Assembly (NCBI GenBank): GCA_022457155.1
Contig: JAJGOT010000356.1
Coordinates: 1-64,000, forward strand
DNA from: Cladopsammia gracilis
Taxonomy: Eukaryota; Cnidaria; Anthozoa; Scleractinia; Dendrophylliidae
Length of the DNA: 64,000 nt
Reading direction: 5' to 3'
Shown here: positions 1 to 10,322 of the stretch, piece by piece
Layout: each line of letters starts with the position of its first letter
Numbering within the stretch: position 1 is the stretch's first letter
Made by a program: the position numbers and the translations under genes
The notes under the pieces: generated by a model
What the model saw: only the letters and a program-made list of their open reading frames with translations
Database searches by the model: none
Told to the model about the DNA's origin: nothing

Positions 1-543
1 AAACTCCGTGATGCGTCAAGACTTCGTGGACAAGGTGTAGTTTGTATTTGTTTCCGTAGACCACGTTCAGCTCGTTTTCCTTGTCAACACCAGATGTTTT
101 CTTGTCACCAGAGCCTTGTCGGATCCGGCACAAATCTTCAGTCTGTATCCCTTCAAGGAACATATTTTCCCGTTGGGCCTGTGTCAAGAAAAGGTCTTCA
201 TAAAGCTTGTAGATGTCAAATGCATTGGTGTCTTGCAGCTACTCTCCAGCAAACTTAACTACATACCTTGATACAAGCGCCCGAGAGACGTTGTTTACCA
301 GGTAGTTGTTTACCTCCCTGCTGACAGCGAGTCTGAAGACCAGCGCCTACGAGCCAGGGACGAGCACGACCCCTTCGTCTAGTTTGCGGACAGACACGTA
401 TATGGTTTCTCCCGGCATCGCCTTGTTTGAGTTAAAGGTGACGCAGTGCAAGGTCCTGTCGGCTTGAAGGCGTTCGGCATTTTCTCTCTATAATACGGCC
501 TTAGTTGCTCACTCACAGACGTCGTGTATATGTTGTGGTTCAT
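1..543 (-). pseudogene. Virus-like element protein A (possibly capsid-like), disrupted and cut by the window edge
   Basis: Read on the minus strand from an ATG at 543-541. The first ~30 residues (starting MNHNIYTTSV) are open. The frame then shifts, and the conserved body continues in other frames with in-frame stops, e.g. just before LQDTNAFDIYKLYEDLF. The body runs through motifs such as VNNYLVNNVSRALVS and GSGDKKTSGV to position 1, so the C-terminal part lies outside the window. I recognise the motifs as a family that recurs in many copies in cnidarian genome annotations without a known function. A structural (capsid-like) role is inference from its company (protein B, a membrane protein, a recombination nuclease). 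At least one frameshift and two stops make this copy non-coding. It faces away from the small + strand gene at 709 across a palindromic promoter region. Confidence 0.55.
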
Positions 544-662
544 TTTTATCCCTCGTTCAAATTTTATTTTCCTTTGTTTAAAACTCATTATCATACATTA
601 CCATAGCCAAAACAAAGGAAAATAAAATTTGAACCAAGGATAAAATTGAACCACAACATATA
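529..662. promoter_or_regulatory. Long palindrome between two divergent genes
   Basis: Arms 529-579 and 610-662 are near-perfect inverted copies (left arm ends TTTTATTTTCCTTTGTTT, right arm begins AAACAAAGGAAAATAAAA) around a ~30-base spacer. The left arm contains the start codon of the minus-strand gene (541-543) and the right arm lies ~45 bases before the plus-strand ATG at 709. Both genes would thus have nearly the same upstream sequence, as expected for a duplicated bidirectional promoter. Function is inferred only from position. Confidence 0.6.
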
Positions 663-708
663 TTCTACCGTTTCCTAAATTTCAGAAATCAAACTAATAT
701 ACACAAAG

Positions 709-969
709 ATGGATGAGGGTGAAGACAATCCTCTTATCTCGCACACAAACGATGACGATGACGATGATGATGCTAACACAACACAGCCGTTTCAGCCTGG
801 ATCTGCGTCTACACCAGGACCTTCAGGTGAAAGTCATCCAATGACTACAATGAACAGGCCACCAGAACGTGGGATTAGAAGGGTGGCTTGTTGGGCGGTT
901 TGTTTAGGTGGTCCACCGGCCATGTGTGTGATGCCTACTTTTTATCTCGTTAATGCGCTTGCGCATTAA
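709..969 (+). CDS. Small acidic hypothetical protein with hydrophobic C-terminus
   Basis: An 86-codon frame opening MDEGEDNPLIS, followed by an acidic run (eight Asp/Asn-rich residues around 15-22), a Ser/Pro/Gly-rich stretch, then Arg-rich residues before a hydrophobic segment (about residues 58-84, with CWAVCLGG and MCVMPTFYLV). That layout suits a small tail-anchored or single-span membrane protein. It sits directly behind the right arm of the palindrome and is divergent from the broken gene at 1-543. I do not recognise a family. It may be truncated: the hydrophobic end stops abruptly at a TAA and the following DNA is unrelated. Confidence 0.4.
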   Translation: MDEGEDNPLISHTNDDDDDDDANTTQPFQPGSASTPGPSGESHPMTTMNRPPERGIRRVACWAVCLGGPPAMCVMPTFYLVNALAH

Positions 970-2398
970 GCGAGATTTCGAAGTCGAGTACTAAAAAGGG
1001 ACAAAAGTTGTTAACAAAATTTTGTGGACTTTTGTCCGGGGGGGTTTCTTGTGCCTTCTTTATAGAAGCTATATTAGGGCATTGAGGATATGGTTGGTTA
1101 AAGCGGTTAGGATTTCAAGAAGGGCGTCACATACTGCCACTAAAATGTCTGGGGAGCACCCCCGGACCTATTGTTAATTTCCCTAGGGTATTGGGATGTC
1201 AGAACTTGTGATGAACTTGTCATATCTCACATTACGTTACCGCAAAGGTATTAGTCCTTCTTAAATTTCGATATCTCACGTTACCTATCAGTTTCAATCA
1301 TTTGTCGTAAAGCCATTATAGCTACTTTAAAAGGGTAAAAATAGGTTAAATGCGTTTTCTTGGGAAACGTAGTTTGAGAATTTCACGGTGTATTTTACTA
1401 ATGGAGAGGTTATAAGAAAGTTAAATGGGACAGGAAAGTTTGTGTGTTAATATGAGCGGTATGGCAGAGCAAAATAGCATGAACTTTGCGGTTTTTTTTC
1501 TATTGCGTTGTGGTTACACACACCTTGGGTTTGGGGCCTTCCCAAGGGTTAATGGCTTGGGTTCGGTTTATCTCAGGTTTCATCTTACCCTTGGGGATGC
1601 GGTTATTTGAACTTTGCGTTTGTATGCAATAGTATGGGAAAGACGTCATAGTTTTATTGGTTTAGCTACCGTGCACAAGGAAATTTTTCGGATTGTCCGA
1701 CTGAATTTGTTTTGCGGGAGGAAATTTTTGCGCGTCGGGACAGCTAAAATTTCTGCTGGGAGGAAATGTTTGCGGATTTCTGGTCAAGTATAAATAAAAT
1801 CCAAGGCATCGGTATTAAACAATTTTACTTCCTGACCGGAGGTTTGTATAGTTCTCCTAGTTATATGGTTGCTGTTCTGGAATCAATATGAACATAAACA
1901 ACGAGAAAACTAGTGAGTGAATTATTGTACGTTGTTGTAAAAATGTATCAGTATTATGATAACAGTCTCTGGTTCTTTTGAGGACGTGTGTGGAGTTGAA
2001 TCGGGAATACAGATGACTGTTGTGCCGGTCGCCTCGGAGTTATGATAGCAATATATTCACTGTTGAAAAGTTCTTCTTAAGCCGATATACATCATTAAAA
2101 CAAGTAATTTTTTTCTGCGCGAGTATATTTCTGCGGTGGAAAATTTAATACAAAATAAAGTAATACTGCATAATAATGCAACAACGGACAACCTTGCCTG
2201 TATCTCGGATCAGAAAAAGGTTTTGAAAAATACTGCAGTCAGGAATCCCGCATGTTTGATTACTTTGGTACAAATTTTATAATTTGAGAAATTGGGGCGC
2301 TAAGTTTCATGATGTCACTTTCCGGGAAACTTGATAAAGAGTGTACAGCTATCATGCTGGAGATTCAAATATTTCAAACCGGATGAAATGATGCTATA
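970..2398. other. No gene recognised
   Basis: AT-rich DNA with only short frames. I see no domain, splice-consistent exon or repeat structure that I can support. Confidence 0.5.
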
Positions 2399-2406
2399 CT
2401 TCTGAC

Positions 2407-2845
2407 CCCGAGGGGGGGGGGGTACTCCCTATAATGGGCTATACGGGGATGCTCCGCCTGAAAGGGGTACCTTTTTGAGGTAAGAGGTATATGAAAGGGT
2501 CGGGATTTCACGGGTTGAAGTATATGAAAGGGTAGGGATTTCACGAAGAATAGGAAAGGGAAGCGAAGCCACGCCGTTGAAGAATAAAAAAGGTAGGGTA
2601 AACTGCCATTTAAGTATTAAAAAAATGGCCTTTCAAAATATATCAAACAGACGCACGTAAAGGCTCTGAAAAGGGTACCATTTTCATTGAAAAGTATATG
2701 AAAGGGGTACCATTTTCAATGAAAGGTATATGAAAGGGGTACCTTTTCTGTCAAAATCGGTATATGAAAGGGTAAGGGTTTGGACCTCGGGGCGGAGCAT
2801 CCATGTACAAAACTTTGTTGAGTACCCCCCCCCCCCCCCCCCGGG
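2407..2845. mobile_element. G-tract-ended non-autonomous DNA transposon with 8-bp target duplication
   Basis: The unit is flanked on both sides by CTTCTGAC (2399-2406 and 2846-2853), a perfect 8-bp duplication. Its ends are inverted copies of each other: a poly-G run followed by GTACTC and, further in, GGATGCTCCGCC. The inside holds repeats of TATATGAAAGGG-type motifs. No transposase is encoded. An 8-bp duplication is typical of hAT elements, but the G-tract end is unusual, so superfamily is left open. A related copy lies at about 46990-47215 plus 47871-47945. Confidence 0.75.
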
Positions 2846-2853
2846 CTTCTGAC

Positions 2854-4547
2854 AATGGAGATACTGCCTAGCTCCGAGAAACACATTACACTTACACGCG
2901 GAATAAACTCTGAGGAGCTATTAAAAAACAATTGAAAGATCCCACTATTCCAATATATGACTATCGCATAAGACTTGGATCTTAATAGAATATTTTACGA
3001 AATTTTGCTGCGGTCGTGACCCCGGGGGTCGTTAAGAAGACACTGTCAACACTATATTTTGAGGTTTAAAGCAGACCCATTTAATCTCTAATAGTTACTA
3101 AACACATGATACCGGAAATAGAAAACTCTCGACTTTCGAATAAAAAAAGACAGAACTACTATATATTCGCAAATAACCCATTCATGTATAACATTAACTT
3201 ATGCAGCCATTTCTTTTTCAACTCTCCACAAAAGAAAAATCAATGTCCGCTTCACTTTCCAAAACATTTCACATCGATATCGATAACAACATACAACTGC
3301 GTGAAATATTTCCTTTTGACAAGCATTGACAACTAAGCGGAAAACAGATATTTCAGCCCACCCACATCTGACGTCTAAGTTATCAAAAGTTTCTTTGCTT
3401 TTGTTGATCCGATGGATTGTGAATTTCTGCGAACCTTGTTATCTTTGTGGAATGTCCGGTTTCCGGAAGATTATAAAGAACAGGAAAGAGCGAATCTCAA
3501 AACTGTCTTAAAAACGAAATTAACGTTGGAAAAATATATATTTGCTTAATTCTTTCTTTGAGGAATAGAGGAATTCTAAGGATATGCACTTTTTTGTCTT
3601 GACTTCCTGACTGAATTTAAGTCTTAAAATAGCAATGAATATGCGTGAACGGACTCTGATCGATCAATGACAGACATTGTAGCGACCATAGGTCATGGAT
3701 CAGTTCTTTTCTTCTTTAAAATCTCCGTAAAATTCTTAGATGTTTATATCTTATATATAAAGATCTACAAACGCGGATAAGCGTAAACATTTATCCGATG
3801 CGTTGTGGCACACATCAAAGATTTAAATTAGATGATCCCACAGGCAGACCAATCGTGATATCCAGTGCACAGTAAAGAAATATACTAGGTAATAATACGA
3901 TTTGTCACGGAATTGATAAGTGATAGAAAAATCGAAAATATTACACACTTAAGTCTTCTCACCTTTACTTTATTGTCTCTTGATGTATCCTGACCGGTTT
4001 AAATGCATTTTTACAACTTTTGTCACTCGCCCCACTATCCACTATAAAAGAAGGGAAGGCTGGAGACCTCTGAGCGAACCCTCGCCACGCGAAAGCCAGG
4101 TTAAATGTCTACCCGTGCGATTCGTGCTAGCTTCCAAATTCCCTTTCACGGGCTCTAAAAGGGCTCCGTTTTGGAGCGATTCTGGCCATCTTCGCTTCGC
4201 CATTGTCCGCGATCCAAACGGCTGTACCACGAAATTCGAATACTAAAGCTTAGCGGCCGACATTCACCCGAGGGGAGGGTCGTTACTTTTGCCCTCGCGC
4301 AAATTGACACCGTCGGGGGAGCCGGCGGTGCGTGTAATTCGAACGGAAACCACACGCGTGACCTGTCACTTATTTGTCTTTATTTGATAAAGTGCAAGTT
4401 TTCATCAAGATCAAAAGAAAAGTCTCTTTTTAAAATAAAAATGCTCGAAGGAAAATTATTAAGCTTGTTAAAACCAATTTGCGCCAAAAAATAAAAAATC
4501 AAAGGTCACGGATATGTATGTGTATACCGGGAGTCTAGGGTGTACTC
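2854..4547. other. No gene recognised; one GC-richer island
   Basis: Short frames only. About 4030-4350 is richer in G+C and follows a TATAAAAG string at 4042, but overlapping frames on both strands there show no family resemblance, so I do not call a gene. Confidence 0.45.
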
Positions 4548-4550
4548 TAA

Positions 4551-4785
4551 GGGCCTGTTTACATGGAGGAGGGTGCCCCTAAGGGGTAGGGCCAACTCTT
4601 GATGTCAAAATCTCTTGTGAGCGCATTTAGTCTACTATTTTCATATTTTAGTATTCTAATGTTTCAAATTCATAGTTTAGGGACATCTTTTTTCTGTCAC
4701 GAGGTAGCATGTGCTCACTAAAGAGTTATGAAAACTTGAGTTGGCCCTACCCCCTAGGGGCACCCTCCTCCATGTAAACAGGCCC
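4551..4785. mobile_element. MITE with TAA target duplication
   Basis: Ends are inverted copies about 45 bases long: left begins GGGCCTGTTTACATGGAGGA, right ends with its complement. TAA flanks both sides (4548-4550 and 4786-4788). The 3-bp TAA duplication suggests a PIF/Harbinger-type parent. No coding capacity. Confidence 0.75.
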
Positions 4786-4788
4786 TAA

Positions 4789-5674
4789 CTGCACGTCCGA
4801 TCCAAGAGAGAGGAAGATAGGGGCCTTGGGAACGAGGTTGGTAGACGTTTCAATAACAAATTGATCATTAAAACAGACCGTTGGCCGTCGGGTGTTGATA
4901 TGAACGATATGGTCAATAATGTTTAATTTTTATTGGTAAATTGCACAACCTTCTAAAGTCGCTGTCGTAATTTGTCGTATTTTTGAAGCGGAATCGAGCC
5001 GCTTCTCGCTGTTCAGAACGTCTCATGTCGGCAATTTTCGGGGCCACGTCGCTTGTCGTTTTTACCAAGGCTTCTTTAAGCCGAGATGTTTTGAAAACAG
5101 CTTCGGCTATAAAAGGAAACGAAATCTAATTACCAGCTCTATTCCTACAAGAGACACCATTCTGCCCGAAGGTACACAATTTTTTAGTTGACGGAAAAAG
5201 CGACAAGTAAAATATTTTTATTTGCCTTTTTTACAATAGTCTACCTTAGTGAAGTATTTAGATAAAACATTCCTTTTTTACTGAAGTCTTTTTACTGAAC
5301 TTATTCATATGCACAAAGTTCTTGTTTTGTCTCATACATCCACATATACACTGCACATATAAATTGGCTGTTTAAAAACATTGCTAGTAAATCAATTTTA
5401 ATCCCAAATGAAAATCGTTCCAATATGTTTTAGTTTTGTTTAAATATCAATAAATAAAGATAGTAAATATTTTTTAACCTTCGTACATCTTTCCCAAATT
5501 TCGATCGATAAGAAAATCGCCATTGTAATGCCATACAAGTCATTGCTACTAAAATACTGTGACTGATACAAAACATAGAAAAATTAACTAAGTAAGATAG
5601 ATTGAATCTAAGTAGTTTTGCCACCCCCATCCCTCCTCATAATTTTCTCCCGTAGCAACCAAATTGGCCTCGGC
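4789..5674. other. No gene recognised
   Basis: AT-rich. A TATAAAAGG string occurs at 5108 downstream of a GC-rich patch, but no supported gene follows it. Confidence 0.4.
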
Positions 5675-7053
5675 TCATTCGCTAAATATAATCAAGTTGA
5701 AGTTTCCCCTCAACTGTAAAATGAAGACTATTTTGAATAAATACGGTAAATTAACATGAAAATTATTTACATTCATACTCGTGATTATTTTGTTGCTCAT
5801 GACTTTTATTGATTTGGTGGCTCCTAAAAGAGCCCTTAAGTCCTCTATGACTGCAATGCCTAACTCTACGATTAGACCTACAGGTATTTTCAATCTTTCA
5901 ACTTCAATAAACCATTTAGCAGCTTTACACATATTACCTATCACGTCTTTACTACATTTACCTATCAAAGGCACCCAACTTTTCCAATTCTTGTTGTTGT
6001 TGTTGTTGTTGTTGTTGTTTTTTATTAACCTTACATTCTCTCGCATTAACGAGATGGCTTTAAGAGCCCTTTGATTTGTGCCCAGATTTATGTCGTTGTT
6101 CACACCCAGTTTCATTCTTTGAGTTGCCTGCTGCAGCTTATTGTTGTAGCCAACAGTGCTTTCTGTGTTGATAACCATACGCGACGGCATTAGCCAGGCC
6201 CCGGGAGCTGCTGCAAAGTCCAAGCGCACCTTTGCCTCGTCGAGGACAAGCTGATATCTTTGCACGCTCGTTGAAATGTCCAGCTGCCTGATAGTATCCT
6301 CCAGAAGTTTGAGGAACTCAATCTGCACTTCCTTAGCCTTTCCACCTTTTCCCAGAATGCTGTTGCGGACATTGACCTGTGCGCCTAGAACACAATAAAC
6401 AAAGGCCTCGATCAATTGGTTTATACGCGACAATCCTACTTGTGTGAGGCCTTGTGCGAAATCTGGCACAAAATACTCAAACTGTCTGAACGCACCCTGA
6501 TCATTGCGAACGAAAGTTATGCCATTGGCGAGACCTTCCTTCCCTTCACCCTCATCAGTGAATCTTGCTAGGTCAGGATCGCCTGGGTAGTCGTAATCGG
6601 TAGAAATAGCCCAGAAGCTCCAATATACACATTACCCAGACCGCTGTTTTTGCCGTATGTAAAGCGAAAGTCTGTGCTGGGATCAATGCCGAATTCCGCA
6701 CAGATCCTTTTGTACGATGGGATATCATAGGGGTTGTCTTTCTGATTAAATGCGGGATCGTTTGTTAAAGCGCCCATACTCTGGATTCCGCCCATCTCGT
6801 ATAATATACGCCTGACTGTGAAGTAGACAAGACCGCAGCTGTGGACTGAGATCTAAGGCAGAGGAGAATAGTATCTCACGAGAGATTCCACAGCGTGCTG
6901 TTGCGCACCACAGAGCGAATTTTAGCTGCTGTGACCAGAAGCTCATGTGGGGCCACCAAGCCACTTTCTTCCGTATTTCGCGGTTGTGAATTGAATCTGT
7001 GTGTCTTTGAAAATTTGTCTGAACTTGGTGGTGAAGAACTCTGTCGGTGTGAC
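5675..7053 (-). pseudogene. Virus-like element protein B (possibly capsid-like), multiply disrupted
   Basis: Minus-strand coding remains in several frames. N-terminal motif VTPTEFFTTKFRQIF begins at 7053. Then come stops and frame changes through LVYFTVRRILYEMGGIQ, an open stretch 6795-6568 with NPYDIPSYKRICAEFGIDPS, another break, and a long open stretch 6469-5675 containing PDFAQGLTQVGLSRINQLIEA and ALKAISLMRENVRLI. An Asn run around residues 153-161 of that stretch comes from a (TTG)n microsatellite at about 5996-6016, and residues after it look unlike the conserved part. I recognise the family as a recurrent uncharacterised cnidarian protein found with protein A. A virion role is inference. 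Clearly not expressed as one protein. Confidence 0.55.
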
Positions 7054-7152
7054 GTAAATCGTTTACTCTTTGTTCAAGACATCGCCAACGCTTCACTGTA
7101 TCTTTTCAGAAAACGCAACCGCTGGGATTAGCCTTTGTGGTGGCCCTATTGT

Positions 7153-7498
7153 TTACTGATAACTGAAATGGAAAACCGTTGTCTTGATAAATCCCAAAGC
7201 ATCTTTCATGGCTTGAGACCAATCTTTGCTATCTGTTTCTAAAACGTCCGCCCATGAACCTGTGCTCTCTGGGAAAAACATTTTACCAGTTGCTTGGATG
7301 TTTTCGTCCAAAATTAACTTGTACTTAATTTAAATCTGGACATATCAGCGTTTGGGAAACGCTTTTTGAAGTCTGAGATCGCTTTGCACAATTGGCTGTG
7401 GCAGCCTTTGAGATTTTTGCTGCTTCAGGCGATTTTATCCAATCCATATCAGATAAAAAGGCTTGCCTATCCTCACAGACGCGCGTGTTTTGATCCAT
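7153..7498 (-). pseudogene. Small virus-like element protein, one frameshift
   Basis: From ATG 7498-7496 the frame reads MDQNTRVCEDRQAFLSDMDW and an Ala/Ser/Lys-rich stretch, then stops at 7325. A better continuation in another frame (KLILDENIQATGKMFF, then a run to a TAA at 7153-7155) suggests one frameshift near 7321-7340 in a gene of about 115 codons. Function unknown. Its start overlaps the start of the + strand gene at 7497 by two bases, so one of the two starts may be displaced. Confidence 0.35.
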
Positions 7499-8180
7499 GT
7501 CTATATTATGGGTGTCTAGAATTCTTACTATTGTCGCGCCCTCTAACGGACACACTGTCTACTTCGATCAACCGATCACAAAACCAAACTACATACGCCT
7601 GCTTTCGTGCTCGCTATACAATTCGTGGCACAATCTGAAACAAAGGGGAGAAGTGTCATTGTTTGACTCTGATAACAACGCATTTGTCATGGCCATTTCT
7701 CCAGGAAATTATACTGTTGACAGCATGGCACAAGAATTTGAAGGCTTATTCACAAACGATAAGGTCGATATGCAGTTCAAAACAAATACGCCTGTTGGTC
7801 AGATGGCCATCTTTAACTACCAAAACCGGAAAATAGTTCTCGATCGCGATTTGGCGCAGTTGCTTGGTATTAGCCGCCGCCTAATGTTATTTACATATGT
7901 CAAACGGCTAACATCGCCAAGCACCTACTTTATTCACTGTGACATGGTTGATAAAGAGCAAAACCTGCTCAACGGAAAACCATCAAGCGTCTTGGCCCGA
8001 TTTGACATCAGAGGAAAGCCGTTTGAGAAAGTTCACTACCAATCGTCTCCACAGCATGTCTTGCGCGAAGCTTTAAAGAGCGAATACGTAAATAGCCTGT
8101 CCATCTCTGTTCGCGACGATAAAGGCGAGCTCTTCGATTTCGGTAAGTTTCCGCTTGAATTTGAGCTGCACATAGATTAG
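7497..8180 (+). CDS. Virus-like element protein C, intact (structural-type, unknown function)
   Basis: A 227-codon open frame, the best preserved in this element. After ~15 variable residues it shows GHTVYFDQPITKPNYIRLLS, then SLYNSWHNL, FVMAISPGNYTVDSMAQEF and a C-terminus reading RDDKGELFDFGKFPLEFELHID. The many short alternating hydrophobic stretches suggest a beta-rich fold. I associate the motifs with a multi-copy uncharacterised cnidarian family found beside proteins A and B; a minor-capsid or penton-like jelly-roll role is speculation. The + strand gene for a membrane protein follows after 85 bases, suggesting one transcription block. The start is the first ATG of the frame; part of the N-terminus may be non-native because it overlaps the divergent gene. 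Confidence 0.6.
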   Translation: MSILWVSRILTIVAPSNGHTVYFDQPITKPNYIRLLSCSLYNSWHNLKQRGEVSLFDSDNNAFVMAISPGNYTVDSMAQEFEGLFTNDKVDMQFKTNTPVGQMAIFNYQNRKIVLDRDLAQLLGISRRLMLFTYVKRLTSPSTYFIHCDMVDKEQNLLNGKPSSVLARFDIRGKPFEKVHYQSSPQHVLREALKSEYVNSLSISVRDDKGELFDFGKFPLEFELHID

Positions 8181-8265
8181 GAGAACCCTTTATAAGCGCA
8201 TTTGATCATATGTTAATGTTAATTTGCGCTATAGAAATATTAGATATTATTAATATTATTAGACC

Positions 8266-8769
8266 ATGGCTTCGTCAAACGTCATACCACCATCTGCTCC
8301 TGAATACAGCCACAGTGAAGCCCTCTACCCATCTTTGCCATCCGCTGATAGGTTTCTCCTCCAAAAAATCTCCGATGTTCAGAAAGAATTGGAGAACGAG
8401 GCTGATCACTACCGCCGAGTAGCAAAACAATATAAGAAGGCATTTACCATTTCCCACGGCTCTGCCATCGGCCTGGGCTCTCTAAGTGCTTTGCTTTCTT
8501 CGGCTGGAATAGTAACAGCAGTCTCTGGGATTGGTGCTTTCGCTGCCATACCTATCGGCAGTGTCGTTGCCTTGACTGGTATTTCATCTACTGGTTTGAC
8601 AGCACTCAGCAAAAAGCTTCAAACCAAGCTAACGAAGCATGAACAGATACTTACGCTCGCCACTGCCAAACACAACACGGTTTGTGACTTGGTCTCAAAG
8701 GTCCTCAATGACAAACTCAGGTTGCTCGCATATCTAGCAAAAGAACGTCAAGTGTGCGGCGCATCGTGA
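8266..8769 (+). CDS. Virus-like element protein with hydrophobic hairpin
   Basis: 167 codons, intact. Residues 1-27 are Ser/Pro-rich. A charged helical stretch follows (DRFLLQKISDVQKELENEAD, 28-47). Then come two hydrophobic segments, about 64-81 and 84-106, rich in Gly/Ala/Ser/Val and separated by a short turn. An amphipathic Lys/Leu-rich tail ends KERQVCGAS. The hairpin suggests membrane insertion. Similar proteins recur in cnidarian genomes as uncharacterised multi-copy genes. The start ATG follows an AT-rich leader (TTAATATTATTAGACC). Same strand as and just behind the gene at 7497-8180. Confidence 0.6.
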   Translation: MASSNVIPPSAPEYSHSEALYPSLPSADRFLLQKISDVQKELENEADHYRRVAKQYKKAFTISHGSAIGLGSLSALLSSAGIVTAVSGIGAFAAIPIGSVVALTGISSTGLTALSKKLQTKLTKHEQILTLATAKHNTVCDLVSKVLNDKLRLLAYLAKERQVCGAS

Positions 8770-8886
8770 CATTCTATGTGGAGCAGGTTATTGTTTCTGA
8801 GAAATAGATGCCAGACCCTATCACTTTCCTGACGTGTTTTTGTGAACCGCACTACTCTCCCAAAAGCCGGGCTTCGTTTCATCATA

Positions 8887-9447
8887 TCAACTGCTTGGCA
8901 TGATTTGGGAAGGATTAGATCCAGTATTTTTGGCAGTAAGTACTTTATACTTAGCCTTTGTTTGGGTGGTGTTAGGTGCCGTTAAGAACGGCAGACGTCG
9001 GTGGCCCGTTCTACAATGTCTCATATCGATCTGGCATCCAAACAGCTTTTTGATTTTCTTTTCTAGTTGATATCTACAAGTCAGCGACCTTGTGTTTGGC
9101 TTGTAGATAAAACTAGTGATGGCTATGCCATCAACAGGCTTACAAACCTTACAAAGCCCGCATTTGGGGTAAACAAGTTCCGATAGGATATCGTCAAAAT
9201 ACATTGTCACTTTGCAGTCAGAGCAAGCGTCGAACTTGTAGTCTGCGAACTTGTTTGTTGCGCGAATTCTGGGAAAGTGCTCTTTGAACATGCAGTCAAT
9301 GCATGACTCAGCCTTGCCTGTTAGCTTGTGATATGAGCAGATCTCGTGCCCCATACTCTTGAGCGTGCAGTGTATGCATGGCTGGATATCGCTTCCAGCA
9401 AACTCTATCCCGACACAGGAAGCGCACTTAGAAAGAGAGCTACCCAT
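8887..9447 (-). CDS. Cys-rich protein with myristoylation-type N-terminus
   Basis: 186 codons. It begins MGSSLSKC, a pattern that fits N-myristoylation at Gly2 plus a nearby palmitoylatable Cys. Paired cysteines repeat through residues 8-105 (CASC, CIHC, CIDC, CSDC, CGLC, CKVC) with interspersed His, as in zinc-binding proteins. The C-terminal third is basic and less ordered. No family recognised. Convergent with the gene ending at 8769, in the virus-like cluster; a membrane-associated zinc protein is the most that can be said. Confidence 0.55.
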   Translation of the reverse strand: MGSSLSKCASCVGIEFAGSDIQPCIHCTLKSMGHEICSYHKLTGKAESCIDCMFKEHFPRIRATNKFADYKFDACSDCKVTMYFDDILSELVYPKCGLCKVCKPVDGIAITSFIYKPNTRSLTCRYQLEKKIKKLFGCQIDMRHCRTGHRRLPFLTAPNTTQTKAKYKVLTAKNTGSNPSQIMPSS

Positions 9448-9599
9448 CTCTATTTATTGGAGTCTTTTTGTTCAATATGCACCTCTGAAATCTTCTTCGG
9501 GATATTTATCGATCTCTTTCGGAAAGAAGGCTGCCATAAGCTCACTGTCGTAACCAACTGCAATCTCAGTTGGTGTAGGCTTGTACTCAAAGTCTACTA

Positions 9600-9625
9600 T
9601 TTTTTTTTTTTTTTTTTTTTTTTTT
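9600..9625. repeat. Homopolymer T tract
   Basis: Twenty-six consecutive T. It could be the reverse-strand poly(A) tail of a retroposed sequence, but no target duplication is evident. Confidence 0.7.
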
Positions 9626-9751
9626 GCGCAGTTCAGATAGATTCTGATGGAAGTTTTCTACCTTTTCTTGAATGCTCTCCAATAAATTAGGGTTTTTTCT
9701 GACTTGAATTTCTTTCAGATCAAGAAGCTTCCATGCAAAGTATCCCGTGGG

Positions 9752-10111
9752 TCATACTTCATCTACGTTATCCGAATTTTCGTTCCTAAGTGCTTGTTGC
9801 ATAAAATGCAGCCGACGTCGCTCATCCTGTAAATCACGCACCGAAAACCCCAGCTTAACATTGCCGTATGCGCACCAGATTTCCTTCTGAGAAATGTGAC
9901 GCATGGTTTTCTCAAATTTCGTTTTGTCTACAGAAGAAAAGTCAGTGAGACGCTTTTGTTTTGGTCCGTTTGTTTTCCTAAAGAGGTAAAAAAAACCACG
10001 CCAAAGGTTTGTTTGTTTTTGTGGCGTGAATCCTTCCTCCATTAAACAGCGGATTGTGGGCTGTGCTTGGAGTGCATAATTGCTTTGGAGAGCACATTCT
10101 GAAATAAGCAT
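9752..10111 (-). CDS. Hypothetical protein, virus-like element
   Basis: 119 codons starting MLISECALQ. Basic and helical in character, with an Arg/Asp/Glu-rich stretch (VRDLQDERRRLHFMQQALRN) near the C-terminus ending NSDNVDEV. No family recognised. It shares strand with the Cys-rich gene and the YqaJ fragment. No disruption is visible. Confidence 0.4.
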   Translation of the reverse strand: MLISECALQSNYALQAQPTIRCLMEEGFTPQKQTNLWRGFFYLFRKTNGPKQKRLTDFSSVDKTKFEKTMRHISQKEIWCAYGNVKLGFSVRDLQDERRRLHFMQQALRNENSDNVDEV

Positions 10112-10253
10112 CTACAAATAAGCCCTCCGGCTTACTTCATCTCCACTAAACGCAAGGCCCATTTGTAGTTGATCTTTGTAGTAAGGGGGAACATTGCTAC
10201 AACAACAACAACAACAACGACGATTTATTTTTCAAATAATAAAACAAAATATA

Positions 10254-10298
10254 GTAGCAACCCGCAAATAACTAGAGTTACTCGTGGCGGGTTGCTAC
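10254..10298. repeat. Hairpin between two minus-strand genes
   Basis: GTAGCAACCCGC (10254-10265) is a perfect inverted copy of GCGGGTTGCTAC (10287-10298) with a 21-base loop. It lies between the convergent edge of the YqaJ fragment and the upstream end of the hypothetical gene. Possibly a transcript-end or processing signal; role unknown. Confidence 0.6.
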
Positions 10299-10322
10299 GC
10301 ACTAAACAGTTACAGAAGCTCA

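Noticed and set aside
3980..4494. Overlapping frames on both strands near a TATAAAAG
   Set aside because: No family resemblance and frames on both strands are equally long; GC content alone explains them.
5781..6074. + strand frame rich in Leu
   Set aside because: Shadow of the protein B pseudogene and a (TTG)n tract.
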